Notes under the pieces: model-generated
The model's database searches: none
Told to the model about the DNA's origin: nothing
What the model saw: the letters and a program-made list of their open reading frames with translations, nothing else
Assembly: GCA_965658765.1 (NCBI GenBank)
Contig: CBFHTO010000003.1
Coordinates: 23,914 to 87,913 of the forward strand
Length of the DNA stretch: 64,000 nucleotides
Direction of reading: 5' to 3'
From: Glaciecola sp965658765
Lineage (GTDB): Bacteria > Pseudomonadota > Gammaproteobacteria > Enterobacterales > Alteromonadaceae
Made by a program: the position numbers and the translations under genes
Part shown: positions 8,970 through 17,232 of the stretch, one piece after another
How positions within the stretch are numbered: the first letter of the stretch is position 1
Layout: each line of letters begins with the position of its first letter

Positions 8970-10049
8970 CTATTTCCTCTCTAAAACTTGTAGTAAATCT
9001 TCTTCCAATACCTGTAATTCAGAATCACTGTCAATCACAACACCACCCTTGGTGAAGAGTTGAAGCTCTGATTTAACCGACATCGGTCTCGGAATCTTCT
9101 CTGTAATTTTTAACGCTACGTTATCTCTTGATTTGCCAAGCTTCGCTCTAAAAGTCGGTAGTTCTTCAATCATTACGGTTACGTGCTCTGGCATATTGAT
9201 TGGAATAATGTCGCCATTTTCGTAATTCATCAGCTGTTCTAAACTGATCGTTACATCCAAAAAATGAGTGTTCAAATCAACCTGAACGTCCATAATTTCG
9301 TCACGTAGCGCTTTACTCCATCTAAAGTCAGTGTCTTCTTTGTCGTTTTGTACGCCAGCATCAAGCATATCTCTAATCGGTTCAAGCATTGCGTAAGGCA
9401 GGGAAATATGGAAGTCGCCACCTCCCCCGTCCAATTCAATATGGAATGAACTGATTACGACAACCTCAGTTGGGCTCACAATGTTCGCCATCGCTGGGTT
9501 TACTTCCGAATCTAAATATTCGAAGGATACATCCATAACTGGGGCCCAAGCTTCTTTATAGTCTTCGAAAATCAGCTTCAACAACATTTGAATAATTCGA
9601 CGCTCAGTCGGTGTGAATTCGCGGCCCTCAATTTTGGCATGATAGCGTCCATCACCTCCGAAAAAGTTATCTACCATGATGAAGACTAACCTTGCTTCCA
9701 TAGTAATTAAGCCCGTACCTTTAAGTGGTCTAAACCTAACCATGTTTAAGCTCGTCGGTACAAATAAGGTATGAATATATTCACCGAACTTGATCATCTG
9801 AATACCGTTAATAGATACTTCAGCAGACCGGCGCATCATGTTAAACAAACTGACTCGCATGTGACGCGCAAAGCGCTCGTTCACAATCTCTAGGGTTGGC
9901 ATCCGCCCACGCACAATACGATCTTGGGACGAGAAGTCATACTCTAGGGCAGAGCCGTCACTTTCGACCTCTTCAACCTCTTCTTCTTCGACATCATCGA
10001 CACCATGCAAAAGGGCATCTATTTCGTCTTGTGATAATAAATCGCTCAC
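8970..10049 (-). CDS. fliM: Flagellar motor switch protein FliM
   Basis: 359 residues. The N-terminal CheY-P binding peptide SQDEIDALLHG (residues 6-16), an acidic linker, the middle CheC-like domain (with FFGGDGRYHAKIEGREFTPTE) that contacts FliG, and a C-terminal SpoA domain. FliM receives the chemotaxis signal. The start is GTG at 10049, with TAGGTGA five bases upstream; no ATG is available in frame. It lies 30 bases after fliL. Confidence 0.97.
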   Translation of the reverse strand: MSDLLSQDEIDALLHGVDDVEEEEVEEVESDGSALEYDFSSQDRIVRGRMPTLEIVNERFARHMRVSLFNMMRRSAEVSINGIQMIKFGEYIHTLFVPTSLNMVRFRPLKGTGLITMEARLVFIMVDNFFGGDGRYHAKIEGREFTPTERRIIQMLLKLIFEDYKEAWAPVMDVSFEYLDSEVNPAMANIVSPTEVVVISSFHIELDGGGGDFHISLPYAMLEPIRDMLDAGVQNDKEDTDFRWSKALRDEIMDVQVDLNTHFLDVTISLEQLMNYENGDIIPINMPEHVTVMIEELPTFRAKLGKSRDNVALKITEKIPRPMSVKSELQLFTKGGVVIDSDSELQVLEEDLLQVLERK

Positions 10050-10079
10050 ATAGTCACCTAATTTTTGTTCAACAAATCG

Positions 10080-10598
10080 CTATTGAATCACAAAGCCTGT
10101 AAATAATACTTGCTCTACCACCGCTTTACCCTCTAAGTCGTTCATAACTTGTCGAACCTGTGTGGTCGCTTTTTTCCTTAGCTCAATCTTGCCAATCTCT
10201 GTTACTAAATCATCGGCATTAGAGGCGCTAAAGACTTGTAGCAATGTCCCTTCGATCATGGGAATATGACGTTTAGCACTTTCTTCGTTATCTTGTCCAC
10301 GCACCATCAGTTGCACTTCTATTTGTACAATTCGCTCGCGGTTAATACCCGGCGCATTGAACTGAAACGGTCTTGGCATCGCAACATATATCGCAACGCC
10401 ATCTGAGTTTCCTTCGGCTGCTTGTTCAGTCGCTTCAACGTTTTCACCCGCATAGGCTGTCGGCTCATCTGACGCAAATAAAAAGAAATAAGCACCTGCG
10501 CCACCACCCGCCAATAAAACAACGGCAACAATAATGATCAGCAATAACTTAGATTTCTTTTTGCCACCTTCTTCGGTCTGTAGTTCTTCTTCCGCCAT
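10080..10598 (-). CDS. fliL: Flagellar basal-body protein FliL
   Basis: 172 residues: a short basic cytoplasmic N-terminus, one membrane helix (LLLIIIVAVVLLAGGGAGAYFFLF, about 18-41), an acidic Ala/Glu linker and a periplasmic FliL domain (stomatin-like fold in the family). FliL surrounds the stator and supports torque under load. A 133-base gap separates it from fliK upstream; I see no promoter there, so it is probably read through from fliK. Confidence 0.95.
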   Translation of the reverse strand: MAEEELQTEEGGKKKSKLLLIIIVAVVLLAGGGAGAYFFLFASDEPTAYAGENVEATEQAAEGNSDGVAIYVAMPRPFQFNAPGINRERIVQIEVQLMVRGQDNEESAKRHIPMIEGTLLQVFSASNADDLVTEIGKIELRKKATTQVRQVMNDLEGKAVVEQVLFTGFVIQ

Positions 10599-10731
10599 TA
10601 CATTACCCTTTGTTTTTTTGTTACTAATGTTTATTACTGACTATTTGCTAATTCTTGATGATTTTTTATTTGTGGATAACGCACACGCGCTAAAGCCTTA
10701 TCCATCGCTATGCTTTTAATACCTTTATACT

Positions 10732-13317
10732 CTAAGCATAAAAATCTATGCCGCTGAGGGAAGCACTGTTTATTCTTTGTTCAATCACTTTTGTCCCAGC
10801 CTCAATTGCATCTTCGTTTTGATCTGCACCAAAACCTATACTTCCATTGCCTGACATTTCTTGATCCTTAGACCCCTGATTGTCACCTGATGACTCCTGT
10901 TGAACATTAGATTGCCCTAACTCGATACCTTGTTCATTAAGCATGTCTCGCAACCTTGGAATCGCCTGGTCTAATACATCTTTTGCCGCTGAGTTTTGTA
11001 CGTTAAAGCTGACTTGGGCACTGTCTCCACTCATGTGAATTTTAATATTAACCCCACCTAAATCTGGTGGATCTAAGCGAATTTCTGCAGATGAATTTTT
11101 GCTATTGACCATCCAACGGATCTTTTCCGCCATCTGCTGCTGCCCCTCTAATTTGAGGATATTCATCGCTTTGTCTGCACTAGCTTGCGTATTTTGTTGC
11201 TGTGTCGTAGCGCTAGCAAGTTTCGTACCCTCTATTGATTGCAAACTGAAATCTTTTAATATTTGCTGCTCTGCTGAGTTATTTTGTAGTGACAGAGCAC
11301 TATTCACTGCGCTCGCAAGATTCAACACAGAGTTCAGCTGATTGACGGTTTGGTCTATTTTGGGCTGAGCACTGGCGCTGACTTCAACGTTTGCTTTTAC
11401 AAGAGCTTCGCTGACTAGCGCTTTTAAATCAATTCCTGGTTCGCGGCCCTGACTAAGCTGTTGTTTAAATTCTTTTAAACCGCTTTGCAAAGCTGCGATG
11501 AATTCATTGCCTTTTCCGTCAGATTTTAAGTCGGTGACAATATTTTGTAGTTTTTGCGTCAAATTCTCACTTGCAGCTTGGCTTTGAGCTTCGCTTAATG
11601 CCAACATATTATCTATAGCTGTTTTTGCTTGAGAGTTCTTATTTAACTCTGGCGCGTTTGTAGGCCCTTCCTTTTTAGCAAAATCTATCAGTGCAGCTAA
11701 CTGTGCCTCAAGCGTCTTATCTTTTACCATGGCTTTGCTGGAGTTTGATTCTATTGCAGTCTGTATCTGAGCAAAGGTTTCAGGATCTATTACAGACTTT
11801 GCGGTCTTATCTCCAATTGCGTTTGCCGATGAAGCCGTTTCCTCACTAAATGGCATTGCATTCATTTGCTTAATGCGGGACTCATTAGCGAGGATTGTTT
11901 GCTTTATTTGTTGGTCAGTCGCCTTAGCATCTTGCTTTTCGGTTAGTTTAGCGTCTTGAGATGAATGAATTTCCTCTGAGAGCAAACCCTCTGTATTACC
12001 TGATTCTAACGAACCCTTTTCAGAAGCGCCTTGTCCTACCTGTGTATTGAGGATCTGAGCTTTAGCCGAGATATCGAATTTTGAATCATCAAGTTTCTCT
12101 GAGCCGTTTGCTTTAGTGCTTACCTCAGACGTAGCCTTCTGATTTAACAGTAAAGACATGAGTAAGGAGTGGTCTGCATTCAAATTTTCTTCGCTTATTT
12201 GCCCTGAGTTTTTTTCTGTTGTATCCAGTTGAGTCAACATTGAGGAAATGATGTTCTCCAGCTTGCTTAGTTCTTCATCGCTTAAACTTGCACTTAAATC
12301 CATATCAATATTACGAGCATCTAAAATCGCTTGAAGGTCTTCCTGTGAAATATTGATTTGAACAAATTCATTTAAAGATTCGAGTGCATCATCACCCGAT
12401 ACTAGGGGTATATCTAGTTGAATAAGGTCGTCGGGTAGTTGCGCCTTCAAGCCTGATGCGTCTTCCTGCACAGCTAATAAATCCGCATTATTGGTAGATA
12501 AATCAGTTGTACTAGCTAAATTAATTTTTGAATCTGTTTCTAACTCTGCAAATTGCGTCACATAATCAACATAGTCGAATTCTGATTGGCTTGAATTAAG
12601 TTTAGACTCGTCAACAATTTCTTCATTATATTTATTGTCACCATTTGTATTATTTAACAGCGCTTGCTCGTTGGTATCTGCAGCCTTATTTTCAGTCGTT
12701 GCTGCAGAGTTATCGCCAAAGGAGCTTCTTGTACTATTGTTATTGTCATTCTCTTTTACGTCTAGTTGGCTACGTTCATCAGCTGATGGCATAGTATTCT
12801 CATTTGACGCTTTGGCTTCATTTCCTTGCTGCCTGCTCTCTTTCTGGTTCATTCGGGCTTTATACTCGTCTGAACTTTGATTTTTTATGTCCTTGGACTC
12901 ACGAAGCTTATCGTCTCTCTCGCTTTGGCGTGAATTTTGAACCTCGCTGGCACTAGGACGCATAGCCTGTCGTTCTTGAACTCTGTCCTGACGCTCTAGA
13001 GCTCTGTCTCTTTGCACAGTAGTTTGTGCAGTAGTTTGTGCATTAGATTGGGGATTTGTTTGAAATGAATGTTGGTTATTTGCCGAGCTTTGCCGTTGAG
13101 TAGTTCCGCGACTAGGTGCGACCACTTGAGTATTTTGCCAATTATCAAAGCTGACTTGAGAGCGGCTAAACGGCTTATTTTGCTCACCAAACATAGAAAA
13201 GGCTTGCTCGAACAGATGCTTTTGATCTTGAGCTGCAGCAGAATTTGATCCCGAAACATCTGACGGCAAAGACGCTGCGGCAGAATCTGGCTTATTAATG
13301 GCAAATTGTTGCATCAT
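10732..13317 (-). CDS. fliK: Flagellar hook-length control protein FliK
   Basis: 861 residues, much longer than the roughly 400 of enterobacterial FliK. The C-terminal Flg_hook core is clear (AEIRLDPPDLGGVNIKIHMSGD...VLDQAIPRLRDMLNEQGIELGQ, about 745-815) followed by a low-complexity tail. The first 700 residues are disordered-looking, rich in Ser, Asn, Gln, Asp, Glu and Ala, with little conservation expected. FliK is exported as a molecular ruler and makes FlhB switch specificity. It is the first gene of fliK-L-M-N-O-P-Q-R-flhB, behind its own sigma-54 promoter candidate. Confidence 0.93.
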   Translation of the reverse strand: MMQQFAINKPDSAAASLPSDVSGSNSAAAQDQKHLFEQAFSMFGEQNKPFSRSQVSFDNWQNTQVVAPSRGTTQRQSSANNQHSFQTNPQSNAQTTAQTTVQRDRALERQDRVQERQAMRPSASEVQNSRQSERDDKLRESKDIKNQSSDEYKARMNQKESRQQGNEAKASNENTMPSADERSQLDVKENDNNNSTRSSFGDNSAATTENKAADTNEQALLNNTNGDNKYNEEIVDESKLNSSQSEFDYVDYVTQFAELETDSKINLASTTDLSTNNADLLAVQEDASGLKAQLPDDLIQLDIPLVSGDDALESLNEFVQINISQEDLQAILDARNIDMDLSASLSDEELSKLENIISSMLTQLDTTEKNSGQISEENLNADHSLLMSLLLNQKATSEVSTKANGSEKLDDSKFDISAKAQILNTQVGQGASEKGSLESGNTEGLLSEEIHSSQDAKLTEKQDAKATDQQIKQTILANESRIKQMNAMPFSEETASSANAIGDKTAKSVIDPETFAQIQTAIESNSSKAMVKDKTLEAQLAALIDFAKKEGPTNAPELNKNSQAKTAIDNMLALSEAQSQAASENLTQKLQNIVTDLKSDGKGNEFIAALQSGLKEFKQQLSQGREPGIDLKALVSEALVKANVEVSASAQPKIDQTVNQLNSVLNLASAVNSALSLQNNSAEQQILKDFSLQSIEGTKLASATTQQQNTQASADKAMNILKLEGQQQMAEKIRWMVNSKNSSAEIRLDPPDLGGVNIKIHMSGDSAQVSFNVQNSAAKDVLDQAIPRLRDMLNEQGIELGQSNVQQESSGDNQGSKDQEMSGNGSIGFGADQNEDAIEAGTKVIEQRINSASLSGIDFYA
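13018..13041 (-). repeat. 12-bp tandem duplication inside fliK
   Basis: Two perfect 12-base copies (13018-13029, 13030-13041), keeping the frame and encoding a repeated Ala-Gln-Thr-Thr unit near residue 95 of FliK. It is one of several 12-bp tandem repeats in this window. Confidence 0.75.
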
Positions 13318-13351
13318 AGAGATGACTTCCTTTAAAAATTAATTTATAAGC

Positions 13352-13387
13352 CACTGTTTTTAAATGATTTAACATTAATAAACAGTG
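13352..13387 (-). other. Inverted repeat in the fliK leader
   Basis: CACTGTTT (13352-13359) and AAACAGTG (13380-13387) are perfect 8-bp arms around a 20-base AT-rich loop. The element lies between the fliK promoter candidate and the fliK ATG, so it would be in the leader RNA. Function is unknown; it could affect translation or bind a regulator. Confidence 0.45.
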
Positions 13388-13404
13388 TTCACACCATACG
13401 AGAT

Positions 13405-13420
13405 TGCATCTTCTGTACCA
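13405..13420 (-). promoter_or_regulatory. Candidate sigma-54 promoter of fliK
   Basis: Minus-strand TGGTACAGAAGATGCA: GG and GC are separated by exactly ten bases, matching the -24/-12 consensus at TGG, AC and TGCA. It sits about 88 bases before the fliK ATG in a 216-base gap after fliJ, the only break between fliE-J and fliK. Confidence 0.72.
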
Positions 13421-13533
13421 AATAAATACTTTTAGGAAAAGATTTGGAGTATGAACATTTTGGTATTAGGGGAACGCATAAAAAATAATTCGAAAGTGAA
13501 TTGATTCGTCAGAGATCCAAGAGCGCTAATTAT

Positions 13534-13980
13534 CTATGAACGAGAAGGTTTAAACGCCTGGCGACAGGCGAATTCATCGAACATTTTTTGTTCGATTTTA
13601 GCCTGCTTCACTGATTCTTTCTTTAGCTTGATGTCAATGAGCGTTTTGATCGCTTTTAGTTTTTGCTGTTGGTCAAGCCACTGTTTCTTGCGTTGGTCTG
13701 CCACAAGCACGGCTTGATTAATCAACTGCACCTGTTGTTCACAGGCTTTATCTAACTTGGCAACAAATTGATGGTGCTGACTCATTGTCATTGCATCTAT
13801 ACCCTGTTGCGCTTTTGAACGGATGCTGTGTAAGTAATCTAAACGATAACGTTCTAAGCCAGACAATTTCTGCTGATTATTTAGTACATGAGCCTTAGCT
13901 TCTTGGTGATTGCGGGCGCACATTTGTTCTTTTTTACTTTCGATTTCTAAAACAAGCTTAAGTTGTGTGACCTTTGCCAT
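13534..13980 (-). CDS. fliJ: Flagellar export chaperone FliJ
   Basis: 148 residues, nearly all alpha-helical coiled coil, rich in Lys, Gln and Leu (KLVLEIESKKEQMCARNHQEA...). FliJ is the central stalk of the FliI6 ATPase ring and links it to FlhA. The position directly after fliI, 16 bases downstream, and family length (about 147) support the call; sequence conservation in FliJ is low. Confidence 0.9.
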   Translation of the reverse strand: MAKVTQLKLVLEIESKKEQMCARNHQEAKAHVLNNQQKLSGLERYRLDYLHSIRSKAQQGIDAMTMSQHHQFVAKLDKACEQQVQLINQAVLVADQRKKQWLDQQQKLKAIKTLIDIKLKKESVKQAKIEQKMFDEFACRQAFKPSRS

Positions 13981-13996
13981 TTCGTTTCCCTAAAGC

Positions 13997-15412
13997 TTAG
14001 CGTGCATTTTGTTGGTTAATGCCAGAAGCGAGCGTGTCCATTGTCTCAACACTTGCGCCCATATCGATCACCTGTGTGGTGCTCTGTTGTAAAAAGGCAT
14101 TTATCGCAGGAGAAGCGGCAATCGCTAGTTCGATATTGGCATCACTGCCTTTAACATATGCTCCAATATTTATTAGGTCTTTGTTTTGTTGATAATTAGA
14201 ATATACCCGTTTAATGCTTCGAGCGTTTTGATCGTGTTCCGCACTGACTACCTGAGGCATGACTCTTGAAATGGACGCTTCTATATCTATTGCCGGATAA
14301 TGACCTGAATCAGCGAGTTCTCGCGATAACACTATGTGACCATCTAAAATAGCTCTGGCTGCGTCAGCAATCGGGTCTTGTAAATCATCTCCTTCAGTTA
14401 AAACAGTATAAAAAGCCGTAATTGAGCCTTGATGTATACTGCCATTGCCAGCTCGTTCTACCAATGCAGGTAATTTGGCAAATACTGAAGGTGGATATCC
14501 TTTCGTTGCAGGAGGCTCGCCGACTGCGAGTGCGATTTCTCTCTGGGCCATTGCATAACGTGTTAACGAATCGACTAATAGTAGAACGTTCTTACCTTGG
14601 TCTCTAAAATATTCGGCAATAGTAACAGCTGTTTCAGTACCTTTTAAGCGCATCAACGGCGAGGTATCTGCTGGAGCAGCAACGACAACTGCTTTTTTTC
14701 GTTCTTCTGGACTTAAAATATCATCTATGAATTCTTTGACTTCCCTACCACGCTCACCAATCAAACCAACAACTACGACGTCAGCAGTAGTCCCTCGTGT
14801 CATCATGCCCATTAAGACACTTTTACCTACTCCTGAACCCGCAAACAAGCCCATCCGCTGCCCTTTCCCAACAGTAATCATGGTATTAATTGTACGAACG
14901 CCTACATCTAATGCTTCTTTCACTGGCTTGCGAGTTAAGGGATTAATTGGGGGAGGATGAGTCGGAACTCGTTTTTCTGTGCTGATCGCGCCTAGACCGT
15001 CAAGAGGTGCACCATTCGCATCGATAACACGACCTAACAGGCGAAAGCCAACGGCTAAGCCAGCATCACTTGCTATAGGTTCAACCAAAGAGCCTGGTAC
15101 AATACCTTTGATGGACTCGGTCGGCATTAAATAGGTAATTTCGTCTGCAAACCCAACGACTTCAGCCTCCACTCGCCCTTGTTGAGTTTGCACTAGTGCT
15201 CGTCCACCCACGGGAATTTGACAGCCAATAGCTTCTAAGGTTAAACCTACGCCTCTTACAAGTTTGCCAGCGCCAACAGAATAGCTATCACAAACGGTCT
15301 CTCGAATGGCTTTGATATTATCCAGGAGCTGAAAGCCTAGCTCGTCACTATGCTTCTCATTTGGCTTCTCATTCGGCTCGTCATTTGGCTCGTCATTTGG
15401 CTCGCGGGTCAT
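13997..15412 (-). CDS. fliI: Flagellum-specific ATPase FliI
   Basis: 471 residues. F1-beta-like ATPase with Walker A AGSGVGKS (191-198), Walker B VLLLVDSLTRYA (near 275-285) and the DVGVRTINTMITVGKGQRMG segment. It unfolds and loads export substrates with FliH and FliJ. It is about 20-25 residues longer than typical because of an N-terminal acidic repeat (EPND/EPNE/KPNE, residues 4-20) produced by a 12-bp tandem repeat. The ATG at 15412 overlaps the end of fliH by 20 bases. Confidence 0.96.
   Translation of the reverse strand: MTREPNDEPNDEPNEKPNEKHSDELGFQLLDNIKAIRETVCDSYSVGAGKLVRGVGLTLEAIGCQIPVGGRALVQTQQGRVEAEVVGFADEITYLMPTESIKGIVPGSLVEPIASDAGLAVGFRLLGRVIDANGAPLDGLGAISTEKRVPTHPPPINPLTRKPVKEALDVGVRTINTMITVGKGQRMGLFAGSGVGKSVLMGMMTRGTTADVVVVGLIGERGREVKEFIDDILSPEERKKAVVVAAPADTSPLMRLKGTETAVTIAEYFRDQGKNVLLLVDSLTRYAMAQREIALAVGEPPATKGYPPSVFAKLPALVERAGNGSIHQGSITAFYTVLTEGDDLQDPIADAARAILDGHIVLSRELADSGHYPAIDIEASISRVMPQVVSAEHDQNARSIKRVYSNYQQNKDLINIGAYVKGSDANIELAIAASPAINAFLQQSTTQVIDMGASVETMDTLASGINQQNAR
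15356..15403 (-). repeat. 12-bp tandem repeat at the start of fliI
   Basis: Four adjacent 12-base units (15356-15367, 15368-15379, 15380-15391, 15392-15403) based on GAGCCAAATGAC on the minus strand, the two nearest the start codon identical. They encode an EPND-type tetrapeptide repeat. The last 11 bases of the unit nearest the start also fall within the end of fliH. Confidence 0.85.
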
Positions 15413-16178
15413 CGCTCAAACCTTGATTAAATAACAACTGATTAAACACCTGCTCGCATCGTCGTTCTATGGATACATCAACTGTGTTGTTAGTTGTATG
15501 TACTTTACAACCACCTTGACTTATCGTGTCATCGACTTTTAAATTCCAACCTTTTTTATTAATTTCGTCGGGACCTAAATAGTCGTTTAGCTGAGATAGA
15601 TCTTCACTGTTTATTAATACCGTCAATGTTTGCTCTTGAATAGGTAAAGCTTTAATTCCCTCTACAATGGCCTGTTCGATGCATTTACTCGAAGTAGTGG
15701 TTTCACATTTCACAACCGCTTTAGCGAGGCCCAAAGCCAACAACACTAGTTCATTTTGAAGCTCTTTACTGACTAAAGCCGCGGGCTGCTGTAAATGCTG
15801 AAACAATCCGTCAAGCTTTTTTATATACTCATCTATTTGTTGTTGTCCGCTTTGCTGACCTTGGTTAAAGCCTTCACTCTTGCCTAGCTCTAGCCCCTCC
15901 TCGTAACCTTTCTCTTTACCCTCAGTCAGACCTTGCTCAAAGCCTTCTTTATGGCCATTTTGCAAACCCTCTTGAAAAGCATTATTTCGAATCTCATCGA
16001 TTTGAGAGGCAGTCAGTGGAACAACTTCGACTTCCTCATCAGGGGCTTCATATTTCCATTGCCGCTTTGGACGATTCAGTGCATTAGTGGATGATGACTC
16101 TGCCTCTATCTGTTCGTCGACGGAAGGCAAGTCCCATAATTTGGCATCTGAATTGCTGTTTTTATTGGTTTGATTCAT
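15393..16178 (-). CDS. fliH: Flagellar assembly protein FliH
   Basis: 261 residues. N-terminal hydrophilic region, then a glycine-spaced helix (NGHKEGFEQGLTEGKEKGYE, near 75-115), the GxxxG repeats typical of FliH, and a C-terminal V-type ATPase E/b-like domain. FliH dimers hold FliI and tether it to FliN. It starts three bases after fliG. Confidence 0.95.
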   Translation of the reverse strand: MNQTNKNSNSDAKLWDLPSVDEQIEAESSSTNALNRPKRQWKYEAPDEEVEVVPLTASQIDEIRNNAFQEGLQNGHKEGFEQGLTEGKEKGYEEGLELGKSEGFNQGQQSGQQQIDEYIKKLDGLFQHLQQPAALVSKELQNELVLLALGLAKAVVKCETTTSSKCIEQAIVEGIKALPIQEQTLTVLINSEDLSQLNDYLGPDEINKKGWNLKVDDTISQGGCKVHTTNNTVDVSIERRCEQVFNQLLFNQGLSDDPRAK

Positions 16179-16181
16179 TAC

Positions 16182-17222
16182 TTACACAAACTCTTCACCG
16201 CCACCACCACCAAGCATGATCTCTCCTGCATCCGCTAGGCGTCTGGCGATAGACAGTATTTCTTTTTGTGCAGTTTCAACTTCGCTTAAGCGCACAGGCC
16301 CCATTGCTTCGATATCATCAAGCAATATATCCGCAGCGCGTTTCGACATATTATTGGTGATCTTATCTTTTAATTCGTCGTCTGCACCTTTGATTGCACG
16401 CATGAGTGATTCTTGTTGAACTTCTCTAAGGATTGACTGAATACCTCTATCATCAACATCAATCAAATTGTCAAATACAAACATCAAGTCTTGTATTTGT
16501 TGGCTCATCTCTTCGTCTTGCTCTCTGATGGCTTCCATCAGCTGTGCCTCGATATTGGTATCAAGATAATTCATAATATTGGCAGCAGATTTGAGCCCGC
16601 CCATCTTCGCGGCTTGTGCTCCAGCTTGTCCAGCAAATTGTTTTTCCATTATCTCATTCAACTCTTGTAATGCTGCAGGTTGTACTTCTTCTAAATTCGC
16701 GACTCTCATTAGCAAATCTAGACGCACTTTCTCTGGAAACTGCGCTAATATTTCAGCGGATTGTTCTGGTTCTAAATATGACATCACAATGGTTTGTATC
16801 TGCGGGTGCTCGTTTCGAATGATGTTCGCTACCTGCTTAGAATCCATCCATTTCAACGACTCTAGTCCTTTTGCACCAGAGCCAGCCATAATTTGATCAA
16901 GTAAATGCGCAGCTTTGTCCTCACCTAAGGCAGAAACTAATGCTCTGCGCACAAAGTCTTCACTTTTAAAGCCAATGGTAGAGTAATTCTGAATCTCTTC
17001 GATAAAGTGCTTGTGCACTGCCGATATCTTGTTTTGCGTCATGTCATCCATTGCCGCCATGGCCGAACCAAGTACTTGTACCTGTTTCGGTTCCATGAAC
17101 CTTAGGATTTTTGCGGCATCGTCTTCCGACAAACTTAGTAATAAAATAGCGGCCTTTTCAATACCATCAAGTTTAGCAACATCATATTCAAGAACTGCGT
17201 CTTTCTCTTCTGCTTCTGCCAT
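16182..17222 (-). CDS. fliG: Flagellar motor switch protein FliG
   Basis: 346 residues. It contains armadillo-like repeats and the C-terminal torque helix (ADILLDDIEAMGPVRLSEVETAQKEI) that faces the stator, with the alternating charges expected. The middle domain carries the EHPQ FliM-binding motif (NEHPQIQ). FliG couples ion flow to rotation. It sits 10 bases after fliF in the fliE-F-G-H-I-J operon. Confidence 0.97.
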   Translation of the reverse strand: MAEAEEKDAVLEYDVAKLDGIEKAAILLLSLSEDDAAKILRFMEPKQVQVLGSAMAAMDDMTQNKISAVHKHFIEEIQNYSTIGFKSEDFVRRALVSALGEDKAAHLLDQIMAGSGAKGLESLKWMDSKQVANIIRNEHPQIQTIVMSYLEPEQSAEILAQFPEKVRLDLLMRVANLEEVQPAALQELNEIMEKQFAGQAGAQAAKMGGLKSAANIMNYLDTNIEAQLMEAIREQDEEMSQQIQDLMFVFDNLIDVDDRGIQSILREVQQESLMRAIKGADDELKDKITNNMSKRAADILLDDIEAMGPVRLSEVETAQKEILSIARRLADAGEIMLGGGGGEEFV

Positions 17223-17232
17223 GTTGACTACC

